This document shows, piece after piece, positions 1-6,988 of a stretch of DNA of 11,953 bases. How positions within the stretch are numbered: the stretch's first letter is position 1; each line of letters starts with the position of its first letter. This DNA comes from an uncultured Eubacteriales bacterium (GTDB taxonomy: Bacteria; Bacillota; Clostridia; Oscillospirales; Acutalibacteraceae). The notes under the pieces were generated by a model. That model had not been told where the DNA came from. It saw nothing but the letters and a program-made list of their open reading frames with translations, and ran no database searches. Location of the stretch: positions 1 through 11,953 of the forward strand of contig CAJTNL010000028.1 in the NCBI GenBank assembly GCA_910577755.1. Direction: 5' to 3'. The position numbers and the translations under genes were made by a program.

Positions 1-3000
1 ATGCATTGGTTGTTAAGTTTTGTGCTACGCCATGGGTAAATGTCTGATCCGCCATTGTACCAGTTGCACCGTCTCCACCGTTAAATGTTACTGTATAGGT
101 CAGCGGTGTCCATTGTGCATAATAAGTTGTACTGCCTGTTGGCACAGCACCTGCATTGTACGTATCGCCATTACCGTTTGCATCTGTGTTCCATCCGCTA
201 AACGTATAACCTTCTCTTGTAGGATCAGTTGGTTGAGAAGTAGGTTGTGTACCCGGTTGTACACTTATTATCTGCTCTGCAGGAGTTCCCCCATTTCCAT
301 TAAACGTTAAAGTAAATGCGTTTACCCAACTGCCTACAATGGTTAACTCTACCTCCATTACTGTGTTATCATCTGTTGGTAGATATCTATCTATCAGCTC
401 CAAAAGTGTTGTTTCAGTTACTTTGTCACCGCCAATAGTCCAACCATCCCAATATTTATTTGTTACTGCCAAATCGCCTTGACCTGGAATATTAGCATCA
501 GCACCTGTTAATGCTTTGATTTCTTCGTAGTTTTTTGTTATAGTAGCCGGCACAGTTCCAGTTGCCGTAGGGTCGCCGCTTTCAAACTTAATGATAAGGG
601 TAGTTGGCTGCCAATCTGCTGTGAAAGTCAGCTTTTTCTGACCTACTTGACCTTGAACATCCGTTGCCTTTTCTAACAATTCAATTGTGATAGTCGTCGC
701 ATCTGTTGGAGTAGCATCTGTACCAACTTTCCAACCATTAAAGTAATAGCCTTTTGGCGCTATCAAACCTGCATCATCTGGAATAGTATGTGGATTTGTA
801 GTAGCTTCAGTATAAGTTTGGTCAGCCAAGGTTGGAGCTGTACCTGTTCCATTACCTAAATCAAACTCATACGTATAAGTAATATCAGCCAAATCCGCTG
901 TCAAGGTAATCGTATAATCGGTATCTGTTTCCGTACCTACAATCGTGCTAATAGCAGTTCCATTTGTAATTTCAGTATTACCTGACAACCACTTGCCTGT
1001 GAAATATTTGCCAGTATCGACCGACAAACCGTTAGGTAATGTTGTCGGCAATCCAGCAAGGTTGTCTTCATAGGTCAGATCCGATACAAATGAACCTGTT
1101 GTTGGAATGGTATTCGTACCATCCGTTAATTTTACAATGACAGGCTTTGCCTCCCAAACTGCATAGAGATTGTAATCTTCACCCTCTACAAATACCCTGT
1201 TATCATCAGTATTAATTTGAGAACCAGCCATGAGTGGATTTTCATCTTGACCATTTGCATTAGTGGTCCAGCCTTTAAAGATATAACCAGTTCTGCTTGG
1301 TGTTTGAGTAGGAAGTGTATAAGGCGCTGCTATTGATAGATTGGTACTATCAGCAGGATCAGTCCATACAACATTGCCAAGATTATTAGGATCTGCATTA
1401 AATACAACATTGGTTTTACCCACTTCAGCAAAGTATGGATATAGATTCACAGGCGCTGTCACAGTATATGGGAATGTCACTGCATTTCCAGCAGCATTTG
1501 CTTCTGTGTACCATGTAGCCGTCTCTTGTAATTGACTTTCAGTTCCAGCCGGTCTAGTAGCCATCGGCGCTGTATCTATAGACGAATCAATATCCATCCA
1601 TTGAGATGTTCCTGCATCATAAGTGAATGTTTTATTGGCAGCATCATAAGCAGTCGCTGTATATGTTTTTACTTCTACTTGCCATACTGGTGTAAATGTA
1701 AACAGTCCTTGTCTGATTGTTGCCAAATCCTCACCATTAGCTGTAGCATAAGCATCAGCATTGGTAATTAACTCTGTTAAGTTAACGGTTGTATAACCAG
1801 TAGCCTCAGCTTTTGTTGCAACAGGACCGTTTGCATCATAATTTGTATAATTCCAAGTATCATTTTTCACTTGATAACCTGTTGCCGGCATAAAGTCTGT
1901 GCCTGATACTGGGAATACCGGATCAGCCTTTTCTGTATAAGTATTGGCTGTTGCGTCTTTCTCAAATACCTTGCCATTTGCACTTACAAAGTATTTACCG
2001 ATAGGATCATTTGTCCAATCAGTTGCACCTTCACCTAAATGGAAAGTAACCGGATAACCCCATTGTGCATAGAGTGTGATATCTCCAACTGTACGAGCTA
2101 TTTGATCTTGATCGTTATAAGAAGTTCCACTGCCATCCGCTTTTGTATTCCAACCAAGGAACGTTAAACCAGGGTTGGTAAATCCATTTGCAGCTAATGT
2201 TGCTGTTTCTGTTGTAACTTCTTGATTGTTGTCAGTACCTGTTGTACCGGTAGCGTTAGCGCCATTTTTATCAAAAGTAATAGTAATTGGATTTACTACG
2301 CCCTCATAAAGACGAACATAGTGATCGCCAACACCTATTGTTTGGGCATTCATCGGTACCATTTGAGCAGGATCAGTCGTAACGTTACCATTTGCATCAA
2401 TATATGCGCCATCGGCATTTGCTTTCATCCATTGCTTTTTATCATCTACGCCGGCAGCCGTAATACCATCAGCTACACTACCTCCATAGCTATAGCGGAC
2501 CTGACCTAATGGTGAATCAACTGTACCATCCTTATTATAAAATGTAAGATTGGAAAGGTGTACAACTGGGGTAGCTAAATTGGTTGCATCCTTATAGTAA
2601 CCAGTATTTAGGTTATCTCCTGGTTTTACATCCTGGTAAACAGCAGAATAGGTACCGCCTTTACGACTAGCTCTATCATAAAAGCCCGTCTGTAGAAAAT
2701 TAATATTTGTTGGATTTTTCAGAATTGATGGATCACTATTCATTGTAGTTAGTGAACTATATATTCCAACTAATGCATAATCTGTATTCGCTGTATTGGC
2801 ATTGCTGCCTCCAAACCAAATATCATTTTCTGTAATATCCTCAATTGTTTTGCCATCCTGTAACTTAAAAGAAATTTTATAATCATTCCAAACGTTAGCT
2901 GAGATGTCCCAATTATCTACAGTACGTACATTTGTATAATTATTGCTTCGCTGCATATGGAATGCAAGGAGAGCTGTATTTCCAGAAGCTACCACTCCTA

Positions 3001-3664
3001 ACTGAGGACCGGTAAGTGGAGCAGTTGCGCCTGAACCTTGGTAGTTGCCTACTGCAAGAGTAGCACTATGACCTCCATTGGCACCACTACCACTCACTAC
3101 AATACTCGCAATATCAGCTGAACGCACATAATGCGCATTCCTGTAATCCTCGCTAAAAGAAGTTGGATCAAGAGTTGGAAGATCAATACCTCCCGGACTT
3201 GCAGTTTTAATTAAGTTCTGGTAATTATTCGTTGCACCTGGAGTATATTTACTGCCTATGTAAATTTCTGTACCATCCGTTGTTACAGGAAGTAAAGAGT
3301 CCGTGTTAAATCCGATACCAACTCGTGCATTTTGAACACTCAACCCATTACTAGGTATCGCTACACCTGTTGCATACTCTGTAACTGTGCTCGGTAATCT
3401 AAATTGAACACGAAAGGTTGCAATTTTTGTGGCATCATCATAATTATCGATTGACAGTTTAAATGATTCATTAGAATCCTTTGTCGGATCCCATATGTGA
3501 GTGGTGGGATCTGTACTTGATACCACTTTTCCATCTGCACCTGTTTGCGGTGTATTGGTTACCGCTTGTGTTACCAGAACGGAAAGTGGCACTGTACCGC
3601 AAACAACCAGCGCTGCCAAAAGGCACGCTAACCATTTCTTTGTAATTTTAAAAGACTTTTTCAT
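1..3664 (-). CDS. Giant secreted InlB B-repeat (Flg_new) surface protein, 3' end outside the window
   Basis: The reading frame is open from an ATG at 3664 down to the window edge, about 1221 codons without a stop. AGGAGG lies at 3677-3682, 12 nt before the ATG, and fixes the start. Residues 1-34 form a signal peptide: MKKSFKITKK, a hydrophobic stretch WLACLLAALVVCG, and a plausible signal peptidase cut after TQA. Residues ~50-450 are a module with no named domain that I can assign; segments such as ARVGIGFNTDSLLP and TALLAFHMQ faintly recall cohesin-like beta sandwiches. From ~458 onward come Listeria-Bacteroides repeats: TITFDKNG...FLGWNT...LYAQW (~458-535), GYIFKGW...LYAVW (~749-842), a diverged GYYFNGW...FTADW (~927-1015), and LTFNGNGGTP...GYTFSGWNT...YYAQW (~1118-1185). 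A further repeat is starting at the edge. The mature part is Thr/Asp-rich with no cysteine. The likely role is surface adhesion. The anchor (LPxTG, SLH or other) would be in the missing C-terminus. Confidence 0.9.
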   Translation of the reverse strand, partial: MKKSFKITKKWLACLLAALVVCGTVPLSVLVTQAVTNTPQTGADGKVVSSTDPTTHIWDPTKDSNESFKLSIDNYDDATKIATFRVQFRLPSTVTEYATGVAIPSNGLSVQNARVGIGFNTDSLLPVTTDGTEIYIGSKYTPGATNNYQNLIKTASPGGIDLPTLDPTSFSEDYRNAHYVRSADIASIVVSGSGANGGHSATLAVGNYQGSGATAPLTGPQLGVVASGNTALLAFHMQRSNNYTNVRTVDNWDISANVWNDYKISFKLQDGKTIEDITENDIWFGGSNANTANTDYALVGIYSSLTTMNSDPSILKNPTNINFLQTGFYDRASRKGGTYSAVYQDVKPGDNLNTGYYKDATNLATPVVHLSNLTFYNKDGTVDSPLGQVRYSYGGSVADGITAAGVDDKKQWMKANADGAYIDANGNVTTDPAQMVPMNAQTIGVGDHYVRLYEGVVNPITITFDKNGANATGTTGTDNNQEVTTETATLAANGFTNPGLTFLGWNTKADGSGTSYNDQDQIARTVGDITLYAQWGYPVTFHLGEGATDWTNDPIGKYFVSANGKVFEKDATANTYTEKADPVFPVSGTDFMPATGYQVKNDTWNYTNYDANGPVATKAEATGYTTVNLTELITNADAYATANGEDLATIRQGLFTFTPVWQVEVKTYTATAYDAANKTFTYDAGTSQWMDIDSSIDTAPMATRPAGTESQLQETATWYTEANAAGNAVTFPYTVTAPVNLYPYFAEVGKTNVVFNADPNNLGNVVWTDPADSTNLSIAAPYTLPTQTPSRTGYIFKGWTTNANGQDENPLMAGSQINTDDNRVFVEGEDYNLYAVWEAKPVIVKLTDGTNTIPTTGSFVSDLTYEDNLAGLPTTLPNGLSVDTGKYFTGKWLSGNTEITNGTAISTIVGTETDTDYTITLTADLADITYTYEFDLGNGTGTAPTLADQTYTEATTNPHTIPDDAGLIAPKGYYFNGWKVGTDATPTDATTITIELLEKATDVQGQVGQKKLTFTADWQPTTLIIKFESGDPTATGTVPATITKNYEEIKALTGADANIPGQGDLAVTNKYWDGWTIGGDKVTETTLLELIDRYLPTDDNTVMEVELTIVGSWVNAFTLTFNGNGGTPAEQIISVQPGTQPTSQPTDPTREGYTFSGWNTDANGNGDTYNAGAVPTGSTTYYAQWTPLTYTVTFNGGDGATGTMADQTFTHGVAQNLTTNA

Positions 3665-3700
3665 CTCTTAAAAATTCCTCCTTATTATAATTTGAATTCT

Positions 3701-3726
3701 TTTTTTGCTTTATAGAAAGCAAAAAA
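3701..3726 (-). promoter_or_regulatory. Perfect 11-bp hairpin just upstream of the surface-protein RBS
   Basis: The arms TTTTTTGCTTT (3701-3711) and AAAGCAAAAAA (3716-3726) are perfectly complementary around a 4-nt loop. The hairpin ends 17 nt before the AGGAGG. On the minus strand its first arm is a six-T tract that directly follows the neighbouring hairpin at 3728-3768, so the tract could instead act as the U-run of that hairpin. It could be an mRNA stabiliser, a translation control element or part of an attenuator. Confidence 0.5.
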
Positions 3727-3727
3727 C

Positions 3728-3768
3728 TTTATAATTGAAACAATAAGTAGTTGTATTTCAATTATAAA
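3728..3768 (-). promoter_or_regulatory. Perfect 13-bp inverted repeat in the surface-protein leader
   Basis: The arms TTTATAATTGAAA (3728-3740) and TTTCAATTATAAA (3756-3768) are perfectly complementary with a 15-nt loop. On the minus strand the stem is followed by G and six T, which resembles an intrinsic terminator, although the stem is almost all A/T and would be weak. A bound dimeric protein on DNA is the other possible reading. Confidence 0.5.
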
Positions 3769-3808
3769 AAGAGTTAAATTTGGGAAAAACATCTGCTCTC
3801 TCTATATC

Positions 3809-3828
3809 GAAAGATACTATTATCTTTC
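3809..3828. repeat. 8-bp inverted repeat with 4-nt loop
   Basis: GAAAGATA (3809-3816) and TATCTTTC (3821-3828) are perfectly complementary around CTAT. On the plus strand a T-rich tract follows (3830-3836), but no plus-strand gene precedes it, so it is more likely part of the minus-strand leader. Confidence 0.4.
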
Positions 3829-4034
3829 ATTTTTTTCTTTCCCTCTGGCACGCCAGCATATTTTCCACGCATCCACCCTTTCAAAATCATCAACGACGCA
3901 AATCAGTCTGTAAGCCCTTTATACTTTACGCAAAAATATAATAACTTGTGAATCACGAAATATTTTGCTAAAATCAAAATATATGGTTTACAGTACTACT
4001 TTTAATATATTAAATATATTTTGGTTACGAAGTC

Positions 4035-4063
4035 ATTATAGCAAACTCTCATTTGAAAGTCTA
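4035..4063 (-). promoter_or_regulatory. Extended -10 sigma-A promoter for the surface-protein gene
   Basis: On the minus strand TAGACT (4058-4063) is a 4/6 match to the -35 box. A 17-bp spacer separates it from TATAAT (4035-4040), which is a perfect -10 box preceded by TG-C, the extended -10 motif. I found no comparable match nearer the ATG; the TATAAT-like strings at 3685-3770 lack a -35 partner. The assignment to the gene 370 nt downstream is inferred. Confidence 0.6.
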
Positions 4064-4331
4064 TACTTTTACATTTGATTTTCATAAAACAATAACATTT
4101 GTCAAAAAATAATACAAACTAAATGAAAAAAACATTGCACTATGCACAATTTTCAGAAAATTTTACCATAATATATTAAATATTTTAGTTAATATGGCAT
4201 TATTATAAACAAAAAAAATTAACTTCATGGAATAACGAATCATCCAAAAAACCATAACACATTTTTACATGGAAAATATTAAAATATATAAATGCTACGT
4301 CAAACATAACAGCAAATGATAGTGTTAAGTA
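4064..4331. other. AT-rich divergent intergenic region, no gene seen
   Basis: This stretch lies between the minus-strand surface-protein promoter and the plus-strand tRNA promoter. It is very AT-rich with many short A and T tracts. I see no coding potential, no clear repeat and no RNA gene in it. Confidence 0.6.
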
Positions 4332-4360
4332 TTGATATTTCAGTATTGATATGTTATACT
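4332..4360 (+). promoter_or_regulatory. Extended -10 promoter of the tRNA-Pro gene
   Basis: TTGATA (4332-4337), a 17-bp spacer and TATACT (4355-4360), with TG-T before the -10 box, match a strong sigma-A promoter. The predicted start is about 80 nt upstream of the tRNA. The promoter sits in an 11-bp direct repeat, AGTATTGATAT, at 4328-4338 and 4342-4352. Confidence 0.65.
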
Positions 4361-4447
4361 AAATATATTATAAAATTAATAAAGTAAGATTCAGGTTTGT
4401 CTATCTAAAGTTATTTTATGCAAAATCACTCTATAATACGAAAATTT

Positions 4448-4524
4448 CGGGATGTAGCTCAGTTTGGTAGAGCGCTGTGTTCGGGACGCAGAGGCCGCGT
4501 GTTCAAGTCGCGTCATCCCGACCA
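4448..4524 (+). tRNA. tRNA-Pro (anticodon CGG), CCA encoded
   Basis: A complete 77-nt cloverleaf can be drawn. The acceptor stem is CGGGATG (4448-4454) with CATCCCG (4514-4520). The D arm is GCTC/GAGC. The anticodon stem CTGTG/CGCAG carries the loop TTCGGGA, which gives anticodon CGG (4482-4484) reading CCG proline codons. The variable loop has five bases. The T arm GCGTG/CGCGT holds the loop TTCAAGT. The discriminator A is followed by an encoded CCA. It stands alone with its own promoter and terminator, so it is transcribed as a single tRNA unit. Confidence 0.96.
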
Positions 4525-4561
4525 AATGTGTAATGCGCAAATTGCGCATTACACATTTTTT
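4525..4561 (+). terminator. Rho-independent terminator of the tRNA-Pro gene
   Basis: AATGTGTAATGCGC (4525-4538) and GCGCATTACACATT (4544-4557) form a perfect 14-bp stem with loop AAATT, followed by a T-tract ending at 4561. It begins directly after the encoded CCA. Confidence 0.88.
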
Positions 4562-4752
4562 AACAAAATTCCCATATTGCAGCAAGACGCGGAATACTTG
4601 ATTCCACATAGCTCATGTAAATTGTTTTGCAAGTTTACGTACCTTCACATATATTTCGTATCTTTTACATAATCCTTTATCAAATGAGCGCTGTTCAAGA
4701 TAATATGTACTGATTTCCATGTTTTTGAGTACATATATTGCATCAATTTGAG

Positions 4753-4793
4753 AAAAAAGGAGGTTATGCAATAATTGCATAACCTCCTTTTTT
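4753..4793. terminator. Bidirectional terminator downstream of the LCP gene
   Basis: A-tract plus GGAGGTTATGCAAT (4753-4772) is perfectly complementary to ATTGCATAACCTCC plus T-tract (4774-4793) around a single central base. On the minus strand it lies 20 nt after the LCP stop codon and ends in a run of T. The symmetric A/T tails would also stop transcription from the other side. Confidence 0.88.
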
Positions 4794-4813
4794 ATGTCTC
4801 GATACAAATGTTA

Positions 4814-6007
4814 TCAATTAGCAAATTTGGGTATATCATTCTCATAAAGGAACTTTACCAAAGCGTCGCTGTTAACTTTTAAATCAGGACGCAGTACATC
4901 AGCTTCCATACCGCTAATCATAACCGTTGTATCGGAATATGCACCGTCCTCTGGTACACGCATTTGTTCAATTGGATAATTTAAGTAAGTCAAAGAATTA
5001 GTCGCCAAATTCAAAACCTCATCTTTACTGAGATTAGTAGTAATCAGCGGCAAAACCTCCGACAACACACTATTAATAGTAGCAATATTGGACGACTTAA
5101 GCCTGTTAATTGCAGCAGACATGACTGTGCGCTGGCGCTCTGTACGCTGAAAATCGTCGCCAATTTTACGAATTCTTGAGTAGGATCGCGCCAAATCTCC
5201 ATTTAACAGCTGATATCCTCCTACTACATCTTTACGGAAAGAGTATTCATTAATATATACCGCTTCTTCATCGGTAACATCAATATATATGCCTCCTACA
5301 CTATCAATAATTTTTTCAAAAGCATCATAGTCGATTAGCATATAGCGGTCAATATCCACACCAAAATTATTTTCTATTGTTTTCACTGTCAGCGGCGCAC
5401 CTCCATACGAGTAGGCAGCGTTTAGTCTATTAGAACCTACTCCCGGAATCTGTACAAACATATCTCGCATAAATGACGTCATTTTAATTTTTTTGTGGCG
5501 GGTATCAACAGATAACAAAATCATGCTATCCGAACGTCCCACATCACCCTCACGATAATCGTCAATGCTGAGCACCAAAATATTCGTAATGGCTTGGTCA
5601 TGATATAAACCGCCCACAAACATGGGATCTGGCAAGCTGGTTGTTTCCCCTGTCTCACTAACAGTGAAACTTACAACGGTCCCCTCTCCCTCTACATAAT
5701 TAATTTTATTAATCAAGCTATCAACATAAAAGCAACCTGCACCGAACAAAATACAAGCAACACTAACAATTGCCGCAATTGCATTTACGGCAATCCTGCC
5801 TTTTGAAAGCTTAATTGTTTCGCCTCGTTTCTTATCACACTTCTGCGGTGTCTCAGCCGACTCTTCATCAAAAAGATTGTCCGTCTCTGAACTTACTTCG
5901 TTATTCAGCTCTAGAGCCGTGCTGTTTTTTAAATTCTCATTCAAATCAGAAACCTGTTTTATTTTTTGCTCATTTTGTGTTTGAAAATTCCGCTCGTTTT
6001 TATCCAA
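4814..6007 (-). CDS. LCP (LytR-CpsA-Psr) family wall-polymer ligase
   Basis: A 397-residue protein with a charged ~70-residue cytoplasmic N-terminus, one membrane segment (~72-95) and an extracellular LCP domain (~140-305). Family motifs are visible: GRSDS (157-161), the SFMRD segment with R181-D182, NRLNAAYSYGG (193-203), and ARSYSRIRK...DFQRTERQR with R278/R280 and R288/R291. LCP proteins transfer undecaprenyl-linked glycopolymers such as teichoic acid or capsule onto peptidoglycan at the outer membrane face. The start is TTG at 6007: an in-frame TGA lies just upstream, GAGGG sits 7 nt before the TTG, and the nearby ATG at 6014 runs into a stop after four codons. It lies 120 nt downstream of yfbR on the same strand with no clear terminator between them, so it may be co-transcribed. 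The long N-terminal tail is low-complexity and hydrophilic. The polymer substrate cannot be told from sequence. Confidence 0.93.
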   Translation of the reverse strand: MDKNERNFQTQNEQKIKQVSDLNENLKNSTALELNNEVSSETDNLFDEESAETPQKCDKKRGETIKLSKGRIAVNAIAAIVSVACILFGAGCFYVDSLINKINYVEGEGTVVSFTVSETGETTSLPDPMFVGGLYHDQAITNILVLSIDDYREGDVGRSDSMILLSVDTRHKKIKMTSFMRDMFVQIPGVGSNRLNAAYSYGGAPLTVKTIENNFGVDIDRYMLIDYDAFEKIIDSVGGIYIDVTDEEAVYINEYSFRKDVVGGYQLLNGDLARSYSRIRKIGDDFQRTERQRTVMSAAINRLKSSNIATINSVLSEVLPLITTNLSKDEVLNLATNSLTYLNYPIEQMRVPEDGAYSDTTVMISGMEADVLRPDLKVNSDALVKFLYENDIPKFAN

Positions 6008-6127
6008 AGTCCATCCCTCAGCATTTCATAACTATTACACAGCTACGCCGTTACCATTTTAAATACGCAAGGCATTTCTGCATATAAAAATTTTTTTAAT
6101 AACTTTGCTTTCCGTTTATACTTACTT

Positions 6128-6712
6128 TTAAGGCTCCTGCTCGTCCAAAGTCAATTCGTAAGACGGCAAAAATTCTGTCAAAAAGCACTGAACCTCCGGC
6201 ATATCCATTTCTAATACAGCTTTACGAATCGTTTGTTCTGCTTTTATAAACTCTGCATTCCCCATTTTACGTTCTTCCACACATTTAATAAGAGCTGAAA
6301 GCTTATCTGCCGCTTTCACAAACGGCAACAATTGACTATCCGTCTCATGTTCTTGAAATAACAAACCACGATAATCCGCTTTTAAATCCTCGGGAACCAT
6401 AGACAGCAACTTACGTTGCGCAACCTTTTCCACTTCACGGTAAGACTTTTCTATCGACGGATTGTGATATTTCACCGGCGTAGGCAAATCACCTGTAATA
6501 ATTTCGGGTGTGTCATGAAAAATGGCCAAAACTGCTGTACGCTCCGCATTAACTGAGCCACCAAATCTGCGATTATGGATCACAGCTAAAGCATGGGCTA
6601 AAATAGCAACCTCTAAACTATGCTCACAAATTGACTCATTTTGCGTATTGCGCATAAGTCCCCATCGGTTGATATATTTCATACGAGATAAGATAGCGTA
6701 AAAATGTGACAT
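6128..6712 (-). CDS. yfbR: YfbR-type 5'-deoxynucleotidase (HD domain)
   Basis: A 194-residue cytoplasmic HD-superfamily phosphohydrolase that dephosphorylates deoxyribonucleoside 5'-monophosphates and thereby tunes dNTP pools. It aligns end to end with E. coli YfbR from MSHFYAILSR onward. Shared stretches include INRW-LMRN, EHSLEVA, the HD motif FHDTPE (H66-D67, E70), TGDLPTPVKYHN (D75) and the late metal-binding aspartate in KAADKL (D136). H31 is the first HD histidine, and R16-W17 match the residues known to set deoxyribose preference in E. coli. The ATG at 6712 is preferred over the TTG two codons upstream because AGGAAG lies 8 nt before the ATG but only 2 nt before the TTG, and because E. 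coli YfbR starts at the equivalent place. It is first in a possible yfbR-LCP transcript. Confidence 0.94.
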   Translation of the reverse strand: MSHFYAILSRMKYINRWGLMRNTQNESICEHSLEVAILAHALAVIHNRRFGGSVNAERTAVLAIFHDTPEIITGDLPTPVKYHNPSIEKSYREVEKVAQRKLLSMVPEDLKADYRGLLFQEHETDSQLLPFVKAADKLSALIKCVEERKMGNAEFIKAEQTIRKAVLEMDMPEVQCFLTEFLPSYELTLDEQEP

Positions 6713-6742
6713 CAGCAAATCTTCCTTTTAAACTTTCTTTTT

Positions 6743-6771
6743 ATTATATCAATTCTTTTACTATAGTACAA
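6743..6771 (-). promoter_or_regulatory. Promoter of yfbR
   Basis: On the minus strand TTGTAC (6766-6771), a 17-bp spacer and a perfect TATAAT (6743-6748) form a near-consensus sigma-A promoter. The predicted start is about 25 nt upstream of the ATG at 6712. Confidence 0.75.
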
Positions 6772-6931
6772 CAGATTATCCAACTGTAATAATATTCTTT
6801 CAATATTCTCTGAATTTAGACGTATAAATGTGTTATAAATAATTCTAACCTTTATTTTTTATATTGCAACAGGTTTAGCATCACAGATCTTGTTTGGTAA
6901 TAAAAATGTTTTATTGTTTATGTGTTAAAAA

Positions 6932-6960
6932 TTGTTTTATAATTTCTCTTATGATATAAT
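6932..6960 (+). promoter_or_regulatory. Extended -10 promoter of the yfhO-family gene
   Basis: TTGTTT (6932-6937), a 17-bp spacer and TATAAT (6955-6960), preceded by TG-A, form a strong extended -10 promoter. Transcription would start near 6967, about 22 nt before the ATG at 6989. The interval between this and the divergent yfbR promoter (6772-6931) is AT-rich, and I see nothing else in it. Confidence 0.75.
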
Positions 6961-6988
6961 AAATTTCATACAAAAAAGGGGGCAGTCT

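Larger units (their letters stand above)
3665..4028 (-). promoter_or_regulatory. Long structured 5' leader of the surface-protein mRNA
   Basis: From the best promoter (TSS inferred near 4028) to the ATG at 3664 is about 364 nt without a convincing gene. It contains an AT-rich first part, a GC-elevated island (~3845-3925), an 8-bp hairpin (3809-3828), and two adjacent perfect hairpins (3728-3768 and 3701-3726) just before the ribosome binding site. I do not recognise a known riboswitch class in it. That it is a regulatory leader is inferred from its length and its hairpins. Confidence 0.45.

Noticed and set aside
20..2509. Several plus-strand frames of 64-96 codons
   Set aside because: They are antisense shadows of the surface-protein gene, with cysteine-rich compositions unlike real proteins.
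3845..4028. c-di-GMP riboswitch (GEMM) in the surface-protein leader
   Set aside because: A GACGCAAA string occurs at 3894-3901 but on the plus strand, opposite to the leader, and the other conserved GEMM segments are missing.
4448..4524. tRNA as an integration site of a mobile element
   Set aside because: No direct repeat of the tRNA 3' end, integrase or phage gene is visible in the window.
4391..4672. Open frames on both strands over the tRNA (72 and 84 codons)
   Set aside because: They run through the tRNA-Pro gene and its terminator; their apparent protein sequence is the translated tRNA.
4613..4807. A 64-codon minus-strand frame
   Set aside because: It begins within 10 nt of the LCP stop codon and is read through the bidirectional terminator stem; no family resemblance.
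6932..6988. A 19-codon N-terminal extension of the YfhO protein from a TTG at 6932
   Set aside because: This stretch contains the -35 and -10 boxes, and the strong AGGGGG site points to the ATG at 6989.
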